Positions 22,541-31,046 of a DNA stretch of 37,314 bases are shown here, in pieces. The notes under the pieces are model-generated. The model had not been told where the DNA came from. It worked only from the letters and a program-made list of their open reading frames with translations, and searched no databases. Position numbers and translations under genes: made by a program. Numbering within the stretch: position 1 is the stretch's first letter; each line of letters opens with the position of its first letter. Source of the DNA: DATADF01 sp046263155 (GTDB taxonomy: Bacteria; Actinomycetota; CADDZG01; WHSQ01); the NCBI GenBank assembly GCA_046263155.1, contig JBHELF010000116.1, forward strand, positions 1 to 37,314, written 5' to 3'.

Positions 22541-23227
22541 ATGTCCTTACGCACGCCCGCCACCGCTTCGATCGCAGTTCGGCTCGACGCGACCACGGCC
22601 GCGCATCGGCTCTTGCAGCATCCCTTCTACAAGGCGTGGAGCGACGGCCGGTTGGATCTCGATGACATCACTTATTACTCGACTCAGTACTGGCGCCAGG
22701 TCGAGGCGTTTCCGGGCTATCTGGAAGCGCTGGCGCGGAGGCTTCCTCGCTCGAAGGCGCGCTCCATTGTGCTCGCCAATCTGGCCGACGAACGCGACGG
22801 GAATCACCCCGGCTTGTGGCTTCGCTTCGCCGAGACGGTCGGTGCCCGGACGAAGGACGTCCTGACGGCGCGCGAGGAACCGGAGACGGAAGCTTGTGTC
22901 GACGCCTTTCGAAAAGGGGTGAAGAACGGCAGCACCGCGTTCGGTCTCGGGATGCTCTACGGATACGAATCTCAAACGCCGGAGGTCTCCGCAACCAAAA
23001 TCGCCGGCTTGAGCGATCACTACGGCATCTCGGGCGATGGTCTCAAATACTTCGCCCTTCACGGAGAGCTTGACGTCGAGCACTCGGCCCAGCTGGCACA
23101 GGCCATCGATGACGTGGTCGGCGACGAGACGGATCTCGATCAGGCGGAGGCGGGAGCGCGCGCGGGGGCCGAAGCAATCTGGGGACTCCTCGACGGCGTC
23201 GTCCGAGCTCGAGCTATCGCCTGCTGA
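22541..23227 (+). CDS. CADD/TenA-like di-metal oxygenase, candidate pABA synthase
   Basis: This 228-residue heme-oxygenase-fold protein has an AGGA-type site (GGGAGGA) just before its ATG. It carries a full set of di-metal ligands: E84 and H89 (in ADERDGNHP), E143 (YGYES), H174, D178 and H181 (HGELDVEHS). These fall nearly on the ligand positions I recall for Chlamydia CADD (E81, H88, E142, H174, D178, H181). It also has Tyr30 in HPFYKAW and Lys153 in SATKIAG, near CADD Tyr27 and Lys152, the residues consumed in self-sacrificing p-aminobenzoate synthesis. That makes pABA supply for folate a specific hypothesis, but a PqqC/TenA-type oxidase is the cautious call. Its stop overlaps the frame of the downstream polymerase gene. 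Confidence 0.88.
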   Translation: MSLRTPATASIAVRLDATTAAHRLLQHPFYKAWSDGRLDLDDITYYSTQYWRQVEAFPGYLEALARRLPRSKARSIVLANLADERDGNHPGLWLRFAETVGARTKDVLTAREEPETEACVDAFRKGVKNGSTAFGLGMLYGYESQTPEVSATKIAGLSDHYGISGDGLKYFALHGELDVEHSAQLAQAIDDVVGDETDLDQAEAGARAGAEAIWGLLDGVVRARAIAC

Positions 23228-24141
23228 AGGAAGCCCCGGAACGCGTCCGGATCGGGAATCGGACGCTGGAGCTCTCGAATCTGTCCAAGGTCTTCTATCC
23301 CGCGACGGGCTTCACCAAGCGGGACGTAATTGACTACTACCGCGCCGTAGGGCCCGTGGTCGTTTCACATCTGCGCGAACGACCGCTCACACTCAAGAGG
23401 TATCCAGATGGCGTGGAGGGCAACTTCTTCTATGAAAAGCGATGCCCGCCGTATCGGCCCGCCTGGATCAAGACCGTGACGATGCGGAGAAAGCGAGACG
23501 AGAAGGACATCGAGTTTTGCTCTCTGAGCAACGTTGCCGGGCTCGTGTGGACCGCCAATCTTGCAAACCTCGAACTGCACACATCGCTCGCTCGGGCACG
23601 GGATCTCAGACGACCTACTGCGGTTGTCTTCGATCTCGACCCCGATCCGCAGGTGGGCATGATCGGATGCGTCGAGGTCGCGCTGTGGCTAAAGAAGTTG
23701 CTCGACCGGATGAACCTTGAGAGCTGGCCCAAGACGTCGGGTTCGAAGGGACTGCAGATCTTCGTTCCGCTCAACACCAAAGTGACTTACGACGAGACCG
23801 GGCCGTTTGCTCTTGCAGTGGCTCGCACGGTGGAGGCGGAGCACCCCGACAAGGTCATCACAAAGATGAAAAAGGAATTGCGGGTCGGCAAGGTCTTCAT
23901 CGATTGGAGCCAAAACGATGATCACAAGACGACCGTGTGCGTCTACTCCCTGAGAGCGCGCGAGCGTCCCACCGTCTCCACGCCGGTCGAGTGGGGTGAG
24001 GTGAGAACCGCTCTGAAGAAACAGGATCCCAAGCGTCTCGAATGGCAGTCCGCCGAGGTCCTCAGGCGTATCGAGCGCTCCGGTGATCTCTTCGCTCCGG
24101 TCCTCAACCTGCGACAGCAGCTCCCCGACCCGCCGGAGTAG
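23224..24141 (+). CDS. LigD-type NHEJ polymerase/primase domain protein, non-canonical start
   Basis: This stand-alone LigD polymerase (archaeo-eukaryotic primase) domain is about 305 residues. The N-terminal block LSNLSKVFYPATGFTKRDVIDYY, the catalytic VFDLDPDP, the SGSKGLQIFVPL loop and VFIDWSQNDDHKTTV followed by VSTPVEW are all family hallmarks. The function is templated or end-filling nucleotide addition in non-homologous end joining; no Ku or ligase is within the window. No ATG, GTG or TTG lies before the conserved start; the first one is GTG 23356, which would cut off about 45 conserved residues. CTG at 23224 overlaps the upstream TGA stop (CTGA) and is the most likely coupled start. 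A -1 frameshift from the previous gene is the alternative. Confidence 0.85.
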   Translation: MKEAPERVRIGNRTLELSNLSKVFYPATGFTKRDVIDYYRAVGPVVVSHLRERPLTLKRYPDGVEGNFFYEKRCPPYRPAWIKTVTMRRKRDEKDIEFCSLSNVAGLVWTANLANLELHTSLARARDLRRPTAVVFDLDPDPQVGMIGCVEVALWLKKLLDRMNLESWPKTSGSKGLQIFVPLNTKVTYDETGPFALAVARTVEAEHPDKVITKMKKELRVGKVFIDWSQNDDHKTTVCVYSLRARERPTVSTPVEWGEVRTALKKQDPKRLEWQSAEVLRRIERSGDLFAPVLNLRQQLPDPPE

Positions 24142-24232
24142 TCATGGGCACGACCGAAGGACCGCCCACCGTCGGGGCGAATTGACTTCCTATCGCCAAT
24201 CTCAGAACCGATCTCTGATCAGGAGGGAAAGC

Positions 24233-26560
24233 ATGCTGCGCCGGCTAACGATCGCGGCCGCGGCCCTGGCAGTTCTGGGCGGCGTCGCGCTGGTAAGAAT
24301 GCCCGAGCGGATCCCGGACGCCGCCGGTATCCCGTCGTTCCAGGGTCCGAGCTTCGGGCCCGACGACTGGATCCTGGCTCAGCGGAGCTACAAGGATGAG
24401 CCCATTCCTCTGCTCGCCTACGAGAACGCCGTCGACGAGGCCGTCGCGCTGCGCCAGGCCAGCCGAACCAGCGCGATCTCATCGGCGGACTGGACCTACG
24501 AGGGGCCCGACGGAGTCGGAGGCCGCGTGGTGGATCTCGCCATCGATCCCGCTCCGCCCTACACCTTGTATATGGCGGCCGCGACCGGAGGAGTGTGGAA
24601 GAGCGAGGACGCGGGCACGACCTTCACTCCCGTGTGGAGCGATCGCATGACGCAGTCGATGGGCGCCCTCGCGATGAGCAGCGACGGGGTCCTGTGGGCC
24701 GGGACCGGGGAGACGAATCCCGGTGGCGGCAGCCTCGTCTACGGGGGCAGCGGGGTCTATCGCTCCGACAATGGAGGCGAGAGTTGGAAGCACGTCGGCC
24801 TTGAAAGGTCCGGAGCCATCGGACGCATCGCGATCGATCCCACCGATCCAAAGCGCGCCTTCGTTGCCGCGTCGGGCCCGCTGTTCCGACCAGGAGGCCA
24901 GCGCGGTCTTTACCTGACGACCAACGGGGGCAAGTCTTGGAAGCTCCTATTGAAGGGGGCGAACCCCACGACCGGGGCAGTCGACATCGCGATCGATCCG
25001 GCCAATCCCGATCGGATATTTGTCTCGATGTGGGATCACATCCGTCGTCCCGATCTGCGCGTCTATGGGGGCAAGGGATCGGGTCTGTTCCGCTCCGAGG
25101 ACGGGGGCAAGACCTGGCAACGGTTGGAGGGCGGCCTGCCTCCGGTCTCGCCCGACGTCGGCCGCATCGGAGTGGCCGTAGCTCCCACGGTGCCGGGTCT
25201 CACGTATGCGATCTATATCCACGCGAACGGCAACTACCAGGAGTTCTACACGTCGCTCGACGGCGGCAACACATGGCGGGCCGCCGCCGTCGACAACTTG
25301 CTGGCTACCTCACAGTCGACCTACGGCTGGTGGTTCAGTCGTATCTGGGTGGATCCGCTCGACCCTTTGCACGTCTTTACCGGAGGCGTGTATCTGGCCG
25401 AATCGTTTGACGGGGGAGCGAACTGGACGATTCAGCAAGCACTCGTCGGCAACCTTCACCCCGATCATCACGCCATGGTGTGGCATCCGGTGGCACGCAA
25501 CCTGGTGTACATCGGTACGGACGGCGGCGTCTACAAGGCGGTTGGCTTCGGGACGGGAGATCCCCAGTGGATTCCCGCGATCGAGCAGCCCACGATCCAG
25601 TTTTACGGGATCGATGTAAGCGAGGAGGACCCGACGCGAATCGCGGGTGGGGCGCAGGACAACGGATCGCTGCGATCGTGGGGAAATCCGAAGCCCGGAG
25701 AGCTCGGCGGCTGCCTTACCTGGGTTAATTGCTTCGACTGGAACATGTATTTCGGGGGCGACGGGGAGAAGAACCTGATCAATCCCGAGGATCACAACAA
25801 CCTTTTCGCCTGTTCGCAATACGGCAACTGTGCGCGGTCTACGAACGGCGGCGACACGATGACCGGATTTACTGCGGGAACGATCTCTGCGCGCCGCAAC
25901 TGGTTCGTGCCCATCGAGTTCGATCCGAAGAATCCCCACATCATGTATTACGGGGGAGATCTGCTGAATCGCTCGACGGATAACGGGGTGACGTGGCGGC
26001 CGATCAGCCGCGACCTGACAGGCGGCACCGGGCGCGACAAGCTCTACCCATTCGGCACACTCACGACGATCGCGCCGGCGGCTTCGGATTCGAAGGTTGT
26101 CTACTTCGGCACCGACAGTGGGCGCCTGTGGATGACACGCGATCTCGGCAAGCACTGGACGAGATTGGATGGGTCGCTGCCCGATCGTTGGGTGACTCGT
26201 ATCGCGGTCGACCCCCGCGATGAAAACGTTGCCTGCGTGAGCTTCAGCGGCTATCGCGCCGGCAGCAACGATCCCCACGTGGTCAAGACGACGGATGGAG
26301 GCCGCACCTGGAGCGACATCACCGGCAACCTTCCGGATGCTCCGACCAACGACGTCATCGTCGTGGGAGATCAACTGTTTGTCGCAACCGACGTAGGGGT
26401 CTTTGGTTCCTCGAACGGCGGCCGCACGTGGCTGGCCCTAGGCCGGGGCATCCCGATCGTGCCGGTCACCGATATCGAGCTGCAAAAGGCCGAACACCGC
26501 TTGTTCGCGGCGACGTTTGGTCGCGGCGCGTACAGCGTGGAGTTGCCGAAAAAGTTCTAG
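24233..26560 (+). CDS. Exported Asp-box (sortilin/VPS10-like) multi-repeat propeller protein
   Basis: This 775-residue protein has an N-terminal signal or anchor (MLRRLTIAAAALAVLGGVAL) and about ten Asp-box turns spread along its length, for example KSEDAGTTF, RSDNGGESW, TTNGGKSW, RSEDGGKTW, STDNGVTW, TTDGGRTW and SSNGGRTW, giving a VPS10/sortilin-like or xyloglucanase-like propeller. These domains bind peptides or polysaccharides; catalytic acid residues of GH74 enzymes cannot be assigned by eye. The ATG has an AGGAGGG site. It starts 91 bp after the polymerase gene and ends 3 bp from the convergent PD40 lipoprotein. A role in surface binding or polymer degradation is inference. Confidence 0.88.
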   Translation: MLRRLTIAAAALAVLGGVALVRMPERIPDAAGIPSFQGPSFGPDDWILAQRSYKDEPIPLLAYENAVDEAVALRQASRTSAISSADWTYEGPDGVGGRVVDLAIDPAPPYTLYMAAATGGVWKSEDAGTTFTPVWSDRMTQSMGALAMSSDGVLWAGTGETNPGGGSLVYGGSGVYRSDNGGESWKHVGLERSGAIGRIAIDPTDPKRAFVAASGPLFRPGGQRGLYLTTNGGKSWKLLLKGANPTTGAVDIAIDPANPDRIFVSMWDHIRRPDLRVYGGKGSGLFRSEDGGKTWQRLEGGLPPVSPDVGRIGVAVAPTVPGLTYAIYIHANGNYQEFYTSLDGGNTWRAAAVDNLLATSQSTYGWWFSRIWVDPLDPLHVFTGGVYLAESFDGGANWTIQQALVGNLHPDHHAMVWHPVARNLVYIGTDGGVYKAVGFGTGDPQWIPAIEQPTIQFYGIDVSEEDPTRIAGGAQDNGSLRSWGNPKPGELGGCLTWVNCFDWNMYFGGDGEKNLINPEDHNNLFACSQYGNCARSTNGGDTMTGFTAGTISARRNWFVPIEFDPKNPHIMYYGGDLLNRSTDNGVTWRPISRDLTGGTGRDKLYPFGTLTTIAPAASDSKVVYFGTDSGRLWMTRDLGKHWTRLDGSLPDRWVTRIAVDPRDENVACVSFSGYRAGSNDPHVVKTTDGGRTWSDITGNLPDAPTNDVIVVGDQLFVATDVGVFGSSNGGRTWLALGRGIPIVPVTDIELQKAEHRLFAATFGRGAYSVELPKKF

Positions 26561-26563
26561 CGT

Positions 26564-27634
26564 CTAGCGAAAGCCGAGAAGCCGCACGCCCTGTCTCCAG
26601 GAGAACAGCGGGCGGCAACGCAAGGCCTCGATCTCGCAATAGACGGCCTGGAGCTTGGCTCTGTCGTCGGGGTCGGCGCGAGCGAATGCGACAGTCGACG
26701 AGTCGGCCGACCACACGACGTTGCCGGCCGCCTCCTCCGAACCCGGCAGGTACTCGAGCTCAGGGTTGTCGGGCGACAGGAGCGCGACCAACGACTCTTT
26801 GCCGAGGAGGACGGCGGCCACTGCGGATGAATCGGGGGCCCAGGCCCCCTCGGCCAACCGGCCTTCGACGGTCCGCACTCGTCGGTTAGTGCCTGTGAGC
26901 CGGCGGAACTCCGCGGCCTCTCCCCGTGAGATCAGCAGCCACTTGCCGTTCGGCGAGGCCCCCCAGTACTCCGCCAGCGGGATGCCCAAGTCCGTCGGCT
27001 CCTCGTCGGCCCTCCAGTCGACCGCGAGCACGTTCTCCGGCTCGTTGGTATCCACGACGTGAAGAAAGTCGCCGGCCCATCCCAGGATCCGCCAGTTCCC
27101 GGCCTCGAGTACGACGCGCTCGGGCCCCGAACCGACCTCCTGTACGACGACCTCGCCTTTCGGCACGCACGTCTCGCCCTCGCAGGGTTCTGTCGGGCGC
27201 ACCCACGCAAGTCGTCTCCCATCGGGGGACCAGACGGGGGCGACGCCCGGCCCGATCTCAACCCTGCTATCGGTGGCCGGAGTAAAGAGATTGACCGTCG
27301 AAGGAGAGCCCGTCAGATAGGCAATCTGTGTTCCGGTTGCGGATGGAAAGACCTCCACGGTGGAGAGGTCGGTGAACTCGCGCGACCGACCGCGCAGGTC
27401 CTCCGTCACCAGGGCCGTCCCCTCCAGATATAGGAGCGCGATCGGCGGGCGGACCCTCGCCCCGCCGTTCGATCCCTGGCCCAACTTCTGGCCGCCTCGG
27501 GTCTCTGGAGCCGTGCCGGGCGAGCCTCCGTCGCTGCAGGCCGCGACGACGATCAATACAGTGCTCGAGAGCGCGACCGCACGACTCTTCCACGCCGAGG
27601 TATTGGCCCTCGGTCGTAAAGACGTGTAAGTCAT
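26564..27634 (-). CDS. Lipoprotein with TolB/PD40-like propeller
   Basis: This 356-residue predicted lipoprotein has a signal ending VLIVVAAC and a Gly/Ser linker. It then has repeated beta-propeller units with the PD40 signature (VWSPDGRRLAWVR, GASPNGKWLLISR, AWAPDSSAVAAVL, VWSADSSTVAFAR), as in TolB and WD40-like surface proteins. It probably sits on the outer face of the membrane. I placed the start at ATG 27634, with AGGAGAGGG directly before it; the spacing is short. It is divergent from the subtilase gene, 90 bp away, and convergent with the VPS10-like gene. Confidence 0.85.
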   Translation of the reverse strand: MTYTSLRPRANTSAWKSRAVALSSTVLIVVAACSDGGSPGTAPETRGGQKLGQGSNGGARVRPPIALLYLEGTALVTEDLRGRSREFTDLSTVEVFPSATGTQIAYLTGSPSTVNLFTPATDSRVEIGPGVAPVWSPDGRRLAWVRPTEPCEGETCVPKGEVVVQEVGSGPERVVLEAGNWRILGWAGDFLHVVDTNEPENVLAVDWRADEEPTDLGIPLAEYWGASPNGKWLLISRGEAAEFRRLTGTNRRVRTVEGRLAEGAWAPDSSAVAAVLLGKESLVALLSPDNPELEYLPGSEEAAGNVVWSADSSTVAFARADPDDRAKLQAVYCEIEALRCRPLFSWRQGVRLLGFR

Positions 27635-27724
27635 CCCTCTCCTATACACGACTGAGGCGCGTAAGCGGTCGATACGCCCTAACTTGCAGGAGGCGTCCTT
27701 GCCGCGGGCGAACTCTGGTCAGAC

Positions 27725-29179
27725 ATGAACACCGGCGCCCACCGTGCGAAGCGGACCCTCGCGGTCCTCCTTCTCGCCGGCGCACTGGTTCCCTCCTTGG
27801 GCTCCGACACCTGGGCCCGGGCCGCGAAGAAGGACCGGTTCGTTACCGAGACGCTCCTCGGTCCCGGCGTGATCGCTCACATCGACGCCGGCATAAACCC
27901 CTACAGCATCGCCTTTCGGGATCGCTCGCCACTGGCGCGCAAGCACCCCTCGACGTACATAGAGGGCTATCCGAAGAACGCGCCTGCCCTGCATCTGTCG
28001 CTGGACCTGCCCTACGAGGACGCCCTCAAGCGCGACGAAGCGACTTGGGCGCGCGTCCAGGCCGACACCCTGTACTGGATCCCGGGCACCCGCATCGTCG
28101 GGGCGATCTCGTTCGGCTCCGGGGGCACATGTCCGCGCGAAGCTCCACCGCCCGCGAACGGCGGCGGCGGTTGTATGGAGCATCGGATCCTCGACGACCA
28201 TGGCCACGGGACGATGACCGCATCGCGCATGGCCGGAGACAAACTTGCTTCCCTCGCGCCAACGGCTCGGATCGTCTCCGTCGAGGGTCTGGGCGGTGGC
28301 TCCGTCACTTGGGCCGCGGAACAGGGCTGGATCGACGTACAGACGAACTCGTGGCTGTCGCTTCTTCCTCCGCCGCTGAGCGGCCGCGTCGCGGACGAGA
28401 CATCGACCGCCTTTCGCGACGCTGCCGAGCAGATGTTCACCATCGCAGCATCAGGTAACGGCACCGCCTACGTCTTGGGAGCGGCGCCCACGCCTACTTA
28501 TTTGTTGTCCACCGCGGCGCCTGGGGTGGTTCTCGTCGGAGGCCACGACAACGGCAAGTTGACCTTGTGGGCTGGAAGCCCTCCGCATGTCGTGGCCGAT
28601 GCCTATGGAGGGGTCACCGCGTTGCGCGATTCCTCGACCAAGATCGAAGCCGATCCGATCGCCTGTTGTACCAGCGCGGCCGCTCCCTACGCCGCGGGCG
28701 GCGCAATGGCCATCGTGCAACGCGCGCGAGCCATCCTGGGCTCGAATCAGAGCGGCATAGACGAGGGCATCATCGCTAAGGGCGCTGCGAACAAGGTGAA
28801 GGAGGGGCCCCTCGCAGATGGAGATTTCACGCTGGAGGAACTGCGCCAGGTTTTCTTTCACACTGCCGAGGCTCTTCCGGGGGAAGGAAGCGGGGATGGA
28901 TTGATCCACTGGGCCGGGGAGCCGCGCGCCCCCGACCACACGGCCTACGGTCCGGGCGGCAATCCTTTCTGTCTGTTGTGTACGACGACGCCCGTTTCCT
29001 GGAGCGATCTGCCCGACGGCTTCGATGCTTATCCCTTCGTGGGCTACGGCGCGATCAACGAGCGCTCGCTCGAGCTGGCCTTCGAGGTGCTCGCCGGAAC
29101 CTCACCGCTTCCCGAGCGTCCTGCGGAGGACGCGCAGTACGCCGCGGATCAGGCGTTGCGAGGGGTCATCTTTCCCTAG
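27725..29179 (+). CDS. Secreted subtilisin-like (S8) serine protease
   Basis: This 484-residue exported subtilase has a signal peptide over about residues 8-33 (LAVLLLAGALVPSLG). The triad is visible: Asp54 in AHIDAGIN, His161 in DDHGHGTMTASRM, and Ser317 in CCTSAAAPYAAGG, with the oxyanion Asn245 in AASGNG. The catalytic-serine context differs from the usual GTSMAxP by carrying Cys-Cys-Thr-Ser-Ala. Insertions relative to bacterial subtilisins occur between the Asp and His sites, and a separate C-terminal region follows from about residue 345. No long propeptide is apparent. The ATG at 27725 lacks a nearby strong ribosome site; AGGAGG at about 27688 is too far. It ends by overlapping the convergent phosphoesterase gene by 4 bp. 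Confidence 0.9.
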   Translation: MNTGAHRAKRTLAVLLLAGALVPSLGSDTWARAAKKDRFVTETLLGPGVIAHIDAGINPYSIAFRDRSPLARKHPSTYIEGYPKNAPALHLSLDLPYEDALKRDEATWARVQADTLYWIPGTRIVGAISFGSGGTCPREAPPPANGGGGCMEHRILDDHGHGTMTASRMAGDKLASLAPTARIVSVEGLGGGSVTWAAEQGWIDVQTNSWLSLLPPPLSGRVADETSTAFRDAAEQMFTIAASGNGTAYVLGAAPTPTYLLSTAAPGVVLVGGHDNGKLTLWAGSPPHVVADAYGGVTALRDSSTKIEADPIACCTSAAAPYAAGGAMAIVQRARAILGSNQSGIDEGIIAKGAANKVKEGPLADGDFTLEELRQVFFHTAEALPGEGSGDGLIHWAGEPRAPDHTAYGPGGNPFCLLCTTTPVSWSDLPDGFDAYPFVGYGAINERSLELAFEVLAGTSPLPERPAEDAQYAADQALRGVIFP

Positions 29180-29925
29180 GAAGACTCCGGCGACGACTCC
29201 GCCAAGCCGTCTCCGCCTAGGCAGTACAGGTTGTAGGCGTGCTGGATCACCGGCTGCGCGACGTTGCGGACGTGGATTCCCCCCGGAGTAACGCCCTTCT
29301 CCGTGCCGCCGTGGGCGTGGCCGTGAAGGATCAGACTTGCACCGGCTTGGTCGGCGACCTCGGCCAGCAGGTAGCTACCGAGGAAGGGATAGATCTCTAG
29401 CCTCTCACCCAAGAGCGTGCCCTTGATCGGCGAGTAGTGCATCAACACCACGCGGGGCTCGTCTGCCGGAAGTTGATCCAGGGCCTTGGCGAGCATCTCC
29501 GCCGTTGCCCTCGTATGGCGGATGAAGGCCTTCATCTGAGGTTCGCCGAACTCGGTGCCGCAGGCCCCCGCGAAACCTCCACCGAAACCCTTGACGCCCG
29601 CGATCCCCACGGCGCCTCCGTCCACCTCGAAACGCACATGGTCTCCCTCCAGGACGTGGACGTCGGCGGACTCAATGGCCGCAGTGATCTCCTCCTGGTG
29701 GTCGCGGTGGTAGTCGTGGTTGCCGAGTACCGCGACGACGGGGGTCTTCAGATCGCGGAGCTCGGCGGCTAGTACCTCAGCTTCCTCGACCTGCCCGGAG
29801 CGCGTCAGATCTCCTGCGAGCAAGAGAGCGTCGGCCTTCTCCGACAGACCCTCTAAATGCGGACGCAACGTGTTACCCGAATCGAGGCCGAAGTGGATAT
29901 CGCCCACGGCGGCTAGCCGGATCAC
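29176..29925 (-). CDS. Calcineurin-like metallophosphoesterase
   Basis: This 249-residue binuclear metallophosphoesterase has the complete motif series: GDIHFG (D-x-H), LAGDLTRSG (GD), VLGNHDYHRD (GNHD), MHYSPIKG (H) and LHGHAHGG (GHxH). The compact layout suits cytoplasmic phosphoesterases acting on nucleotides, phosphodiesters or phosphoproteins; the substrate is not indicated. The start is GTG 29925, overlapping the upstream BON gene's stop by 4 bp (GTGA), so translation is coupled. Confidence 0.92.
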   Translation of the reverse strand: MIRLAAVGDIHFGLDSGNTLRPHLEGLSEKADALLLAGDLTRSGQVEEAEVLAAELRDLKTPVVAVLGNHDYHRDHQEEITAAIESADVHVLEGDHVRFEVDGGAVGIAGVKGFGGGFAGACGTEFGEPQMKAFIRHTRATAEMLAKALDQLPADEPRVVLMHYSPIKGTLLGERLEIYPFLGSYLLAEVADQAGASLILHGHAHGGTEKGVTPGGIHVRNVAQPVIQHAYNLYCLGGDGLAESSPESS

Positions 29926-30176
29926 GAGAGTTTCTCCATCTCGCCTGTCTCCCCAAAGGACTGCACCGTGACCTCATTGTGAATCTCATAATCCGGGAGC
30001 AGCTCTCGCACGACGGAGGCAATCGTCTGGCATCGCTCGTCGGTCGGAACGTTGCCGGTCAAAAAGAGCTTCTTTCCCGCGATGTTTACCTGGATGTTGA
30101 GGTCGTTTACGCGAGGATCCTGGGCGAGGGCCTCACGCACGTGGGCGACCACGTAGTGCTTCGGGTCTTCTGCCAC
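29922..30176 (-). CDS. BON-domain protein
   Basis: This is an 84-residue single BON domain: VREALAQDPRVNDLNIQVNIAGKKLFLTGNVPTDER, then a long helix and EIHNEVTVQSF. BON domains bind phospholipids or act as small scaffolds, often in exported proteins, but no signal is seen in this start choice. I placed the start at GTG 30176, with GGGGG 6 nt upstream; the frame is open for about 60 more codons upstream without conserved sequence, over the promoter of the response regulator. It is in an operon with the phosphoesterase gene by a 4-bp overlap. Confidence 0.8.
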   Translation of the reverse strand: MAEDPKHYVVAHVREALAQDPRVNDLNIQVNIAGKKLFLTGNVPTDERCQTIASVVRELLPDYEIHNEVTVQSFGETGEMEKLS

Positions 30177-30306
30177 TCCAAGCCCCCTGGTCTGCTGTGT
30201 TTCCGATGGTCTACCCGTTTTGCAATCCGACGCACCCTTCGCCTTTACCGCCTCCCGCCCACCCGGGTATTTCCAAGTTCCGACGCAGAGGGCATTATGG
30301 GGACTC

Positions 30307-30963
30307 ATGCCTAAGATCGTGGTAATCGAAGAACAGCCCTCGGTGGTTGCGCTCATGCGTTATCACCTCGAGGACGCCGGCATCGGCGCGCACTTCGCGG
30401 CCAGCCTGGATGAAGGCTGGAAGGAACTAAACGAGCACAGTCCGGACGCGGTCGTAGTCGATCTCCGCCTCACCGGGGCCAACGGATGGCGCTTCGTCGA
30501 GCGTCTGCGACAGGAGTCGCAGTTCAAGGAGCTTCCCGTCATGGTGCTGGCCGACGAGGTGGATGAGGAAACCACTCGCCAGGCGACGGACCTGGATTGT
30601 CAGGTTCTGACCAAGCCTTTCGCGGCGTCGGCGCTGATGACGAAGATCGACCTCCTGCTCCATCAGGAGGCCCGCGCCGCGGACCCCACCGCCGACGGGC
30701 GCAAGAAGAAGGTGTTGCCGGTCGAGGTCCTCCTGTTGCTGGATAGATATCAGATCGAAGGGACGGTCTATCTGCCCCCCGAGGCGACTCGGTTCTCGGA
30801 TGCATGGGAGCACTTGATCAATGACGAGCGCGCATTCTTCCCGGTGACGGACGCGAAGATCACTCGGCAGCAGGACGGCCACATGGTCGCCGCTGCCGTA
30901 TTCATGCAGGTGCGTAAGTCGGAGATACGGGGCGCGTTTCCCCTGGATCTACCGGTCGAATAA
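30307..30963 (+). CDS. Response regulator receiver protein, atypical, with C-terminal PilZ/DUF6812-like domain
   Basis: This is a 218-residue protein. Residues 1-118 are a CheY-like receiver: the acidic pocket is E8-E9, the phospho-acceptor is D52 (VVVDLRLTG), and the conserved lysine is K103 (TKPF). The usual Thr/Ser switch residue before the third loop appears replaced by Ala82 (VLADE). Residues about 145-218 are a small beta domain, RYQIEGTVYLPPEATRFSDAW and DERAFFPVTDAKI, which resembles DUF6812/short-beta-barrel regions. No DNA-binding domain is present. The ATG at 30307 is preceded by GGGG. It is divergent from the BON/phosphoesterase pair across 130 bp. Confidence 0.85.
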   Translation: MPKIVVIEEQPSVVALMRYHLEDAGIGAHFAASLDEGWKELNEHSPDAVVVDLRLTGANGWRFVERLRQESQFKELPVMVLADEVDEETTRQATDLDCQVLTKPFAASALMTKIDLLLHQEARAADPTADGRKKKVLPVEVLLLLDRYQIEGTVYLPPEATRFSDAWEHLINDERAFFPVTDAKITRQQDGHMVAAAVFMQVRKSEIRGAFPLDLPVE

Positions 30964-31046
30964 ATTTGTCCACGGGGGGTGGCATTCACGTCATCCCCAG
31001 CGGGTAATAGCACTACAAAGACATAGAACGTGGAAGTGGAGGAATT

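Noticed and set aside
25310..26374. Minus-strand 354-residue open frame inside the VPS10-like gene
   Set aside because: The plus-strand gene has about ten Asp-box motifs and export signal; the opposite frame shows no domain.
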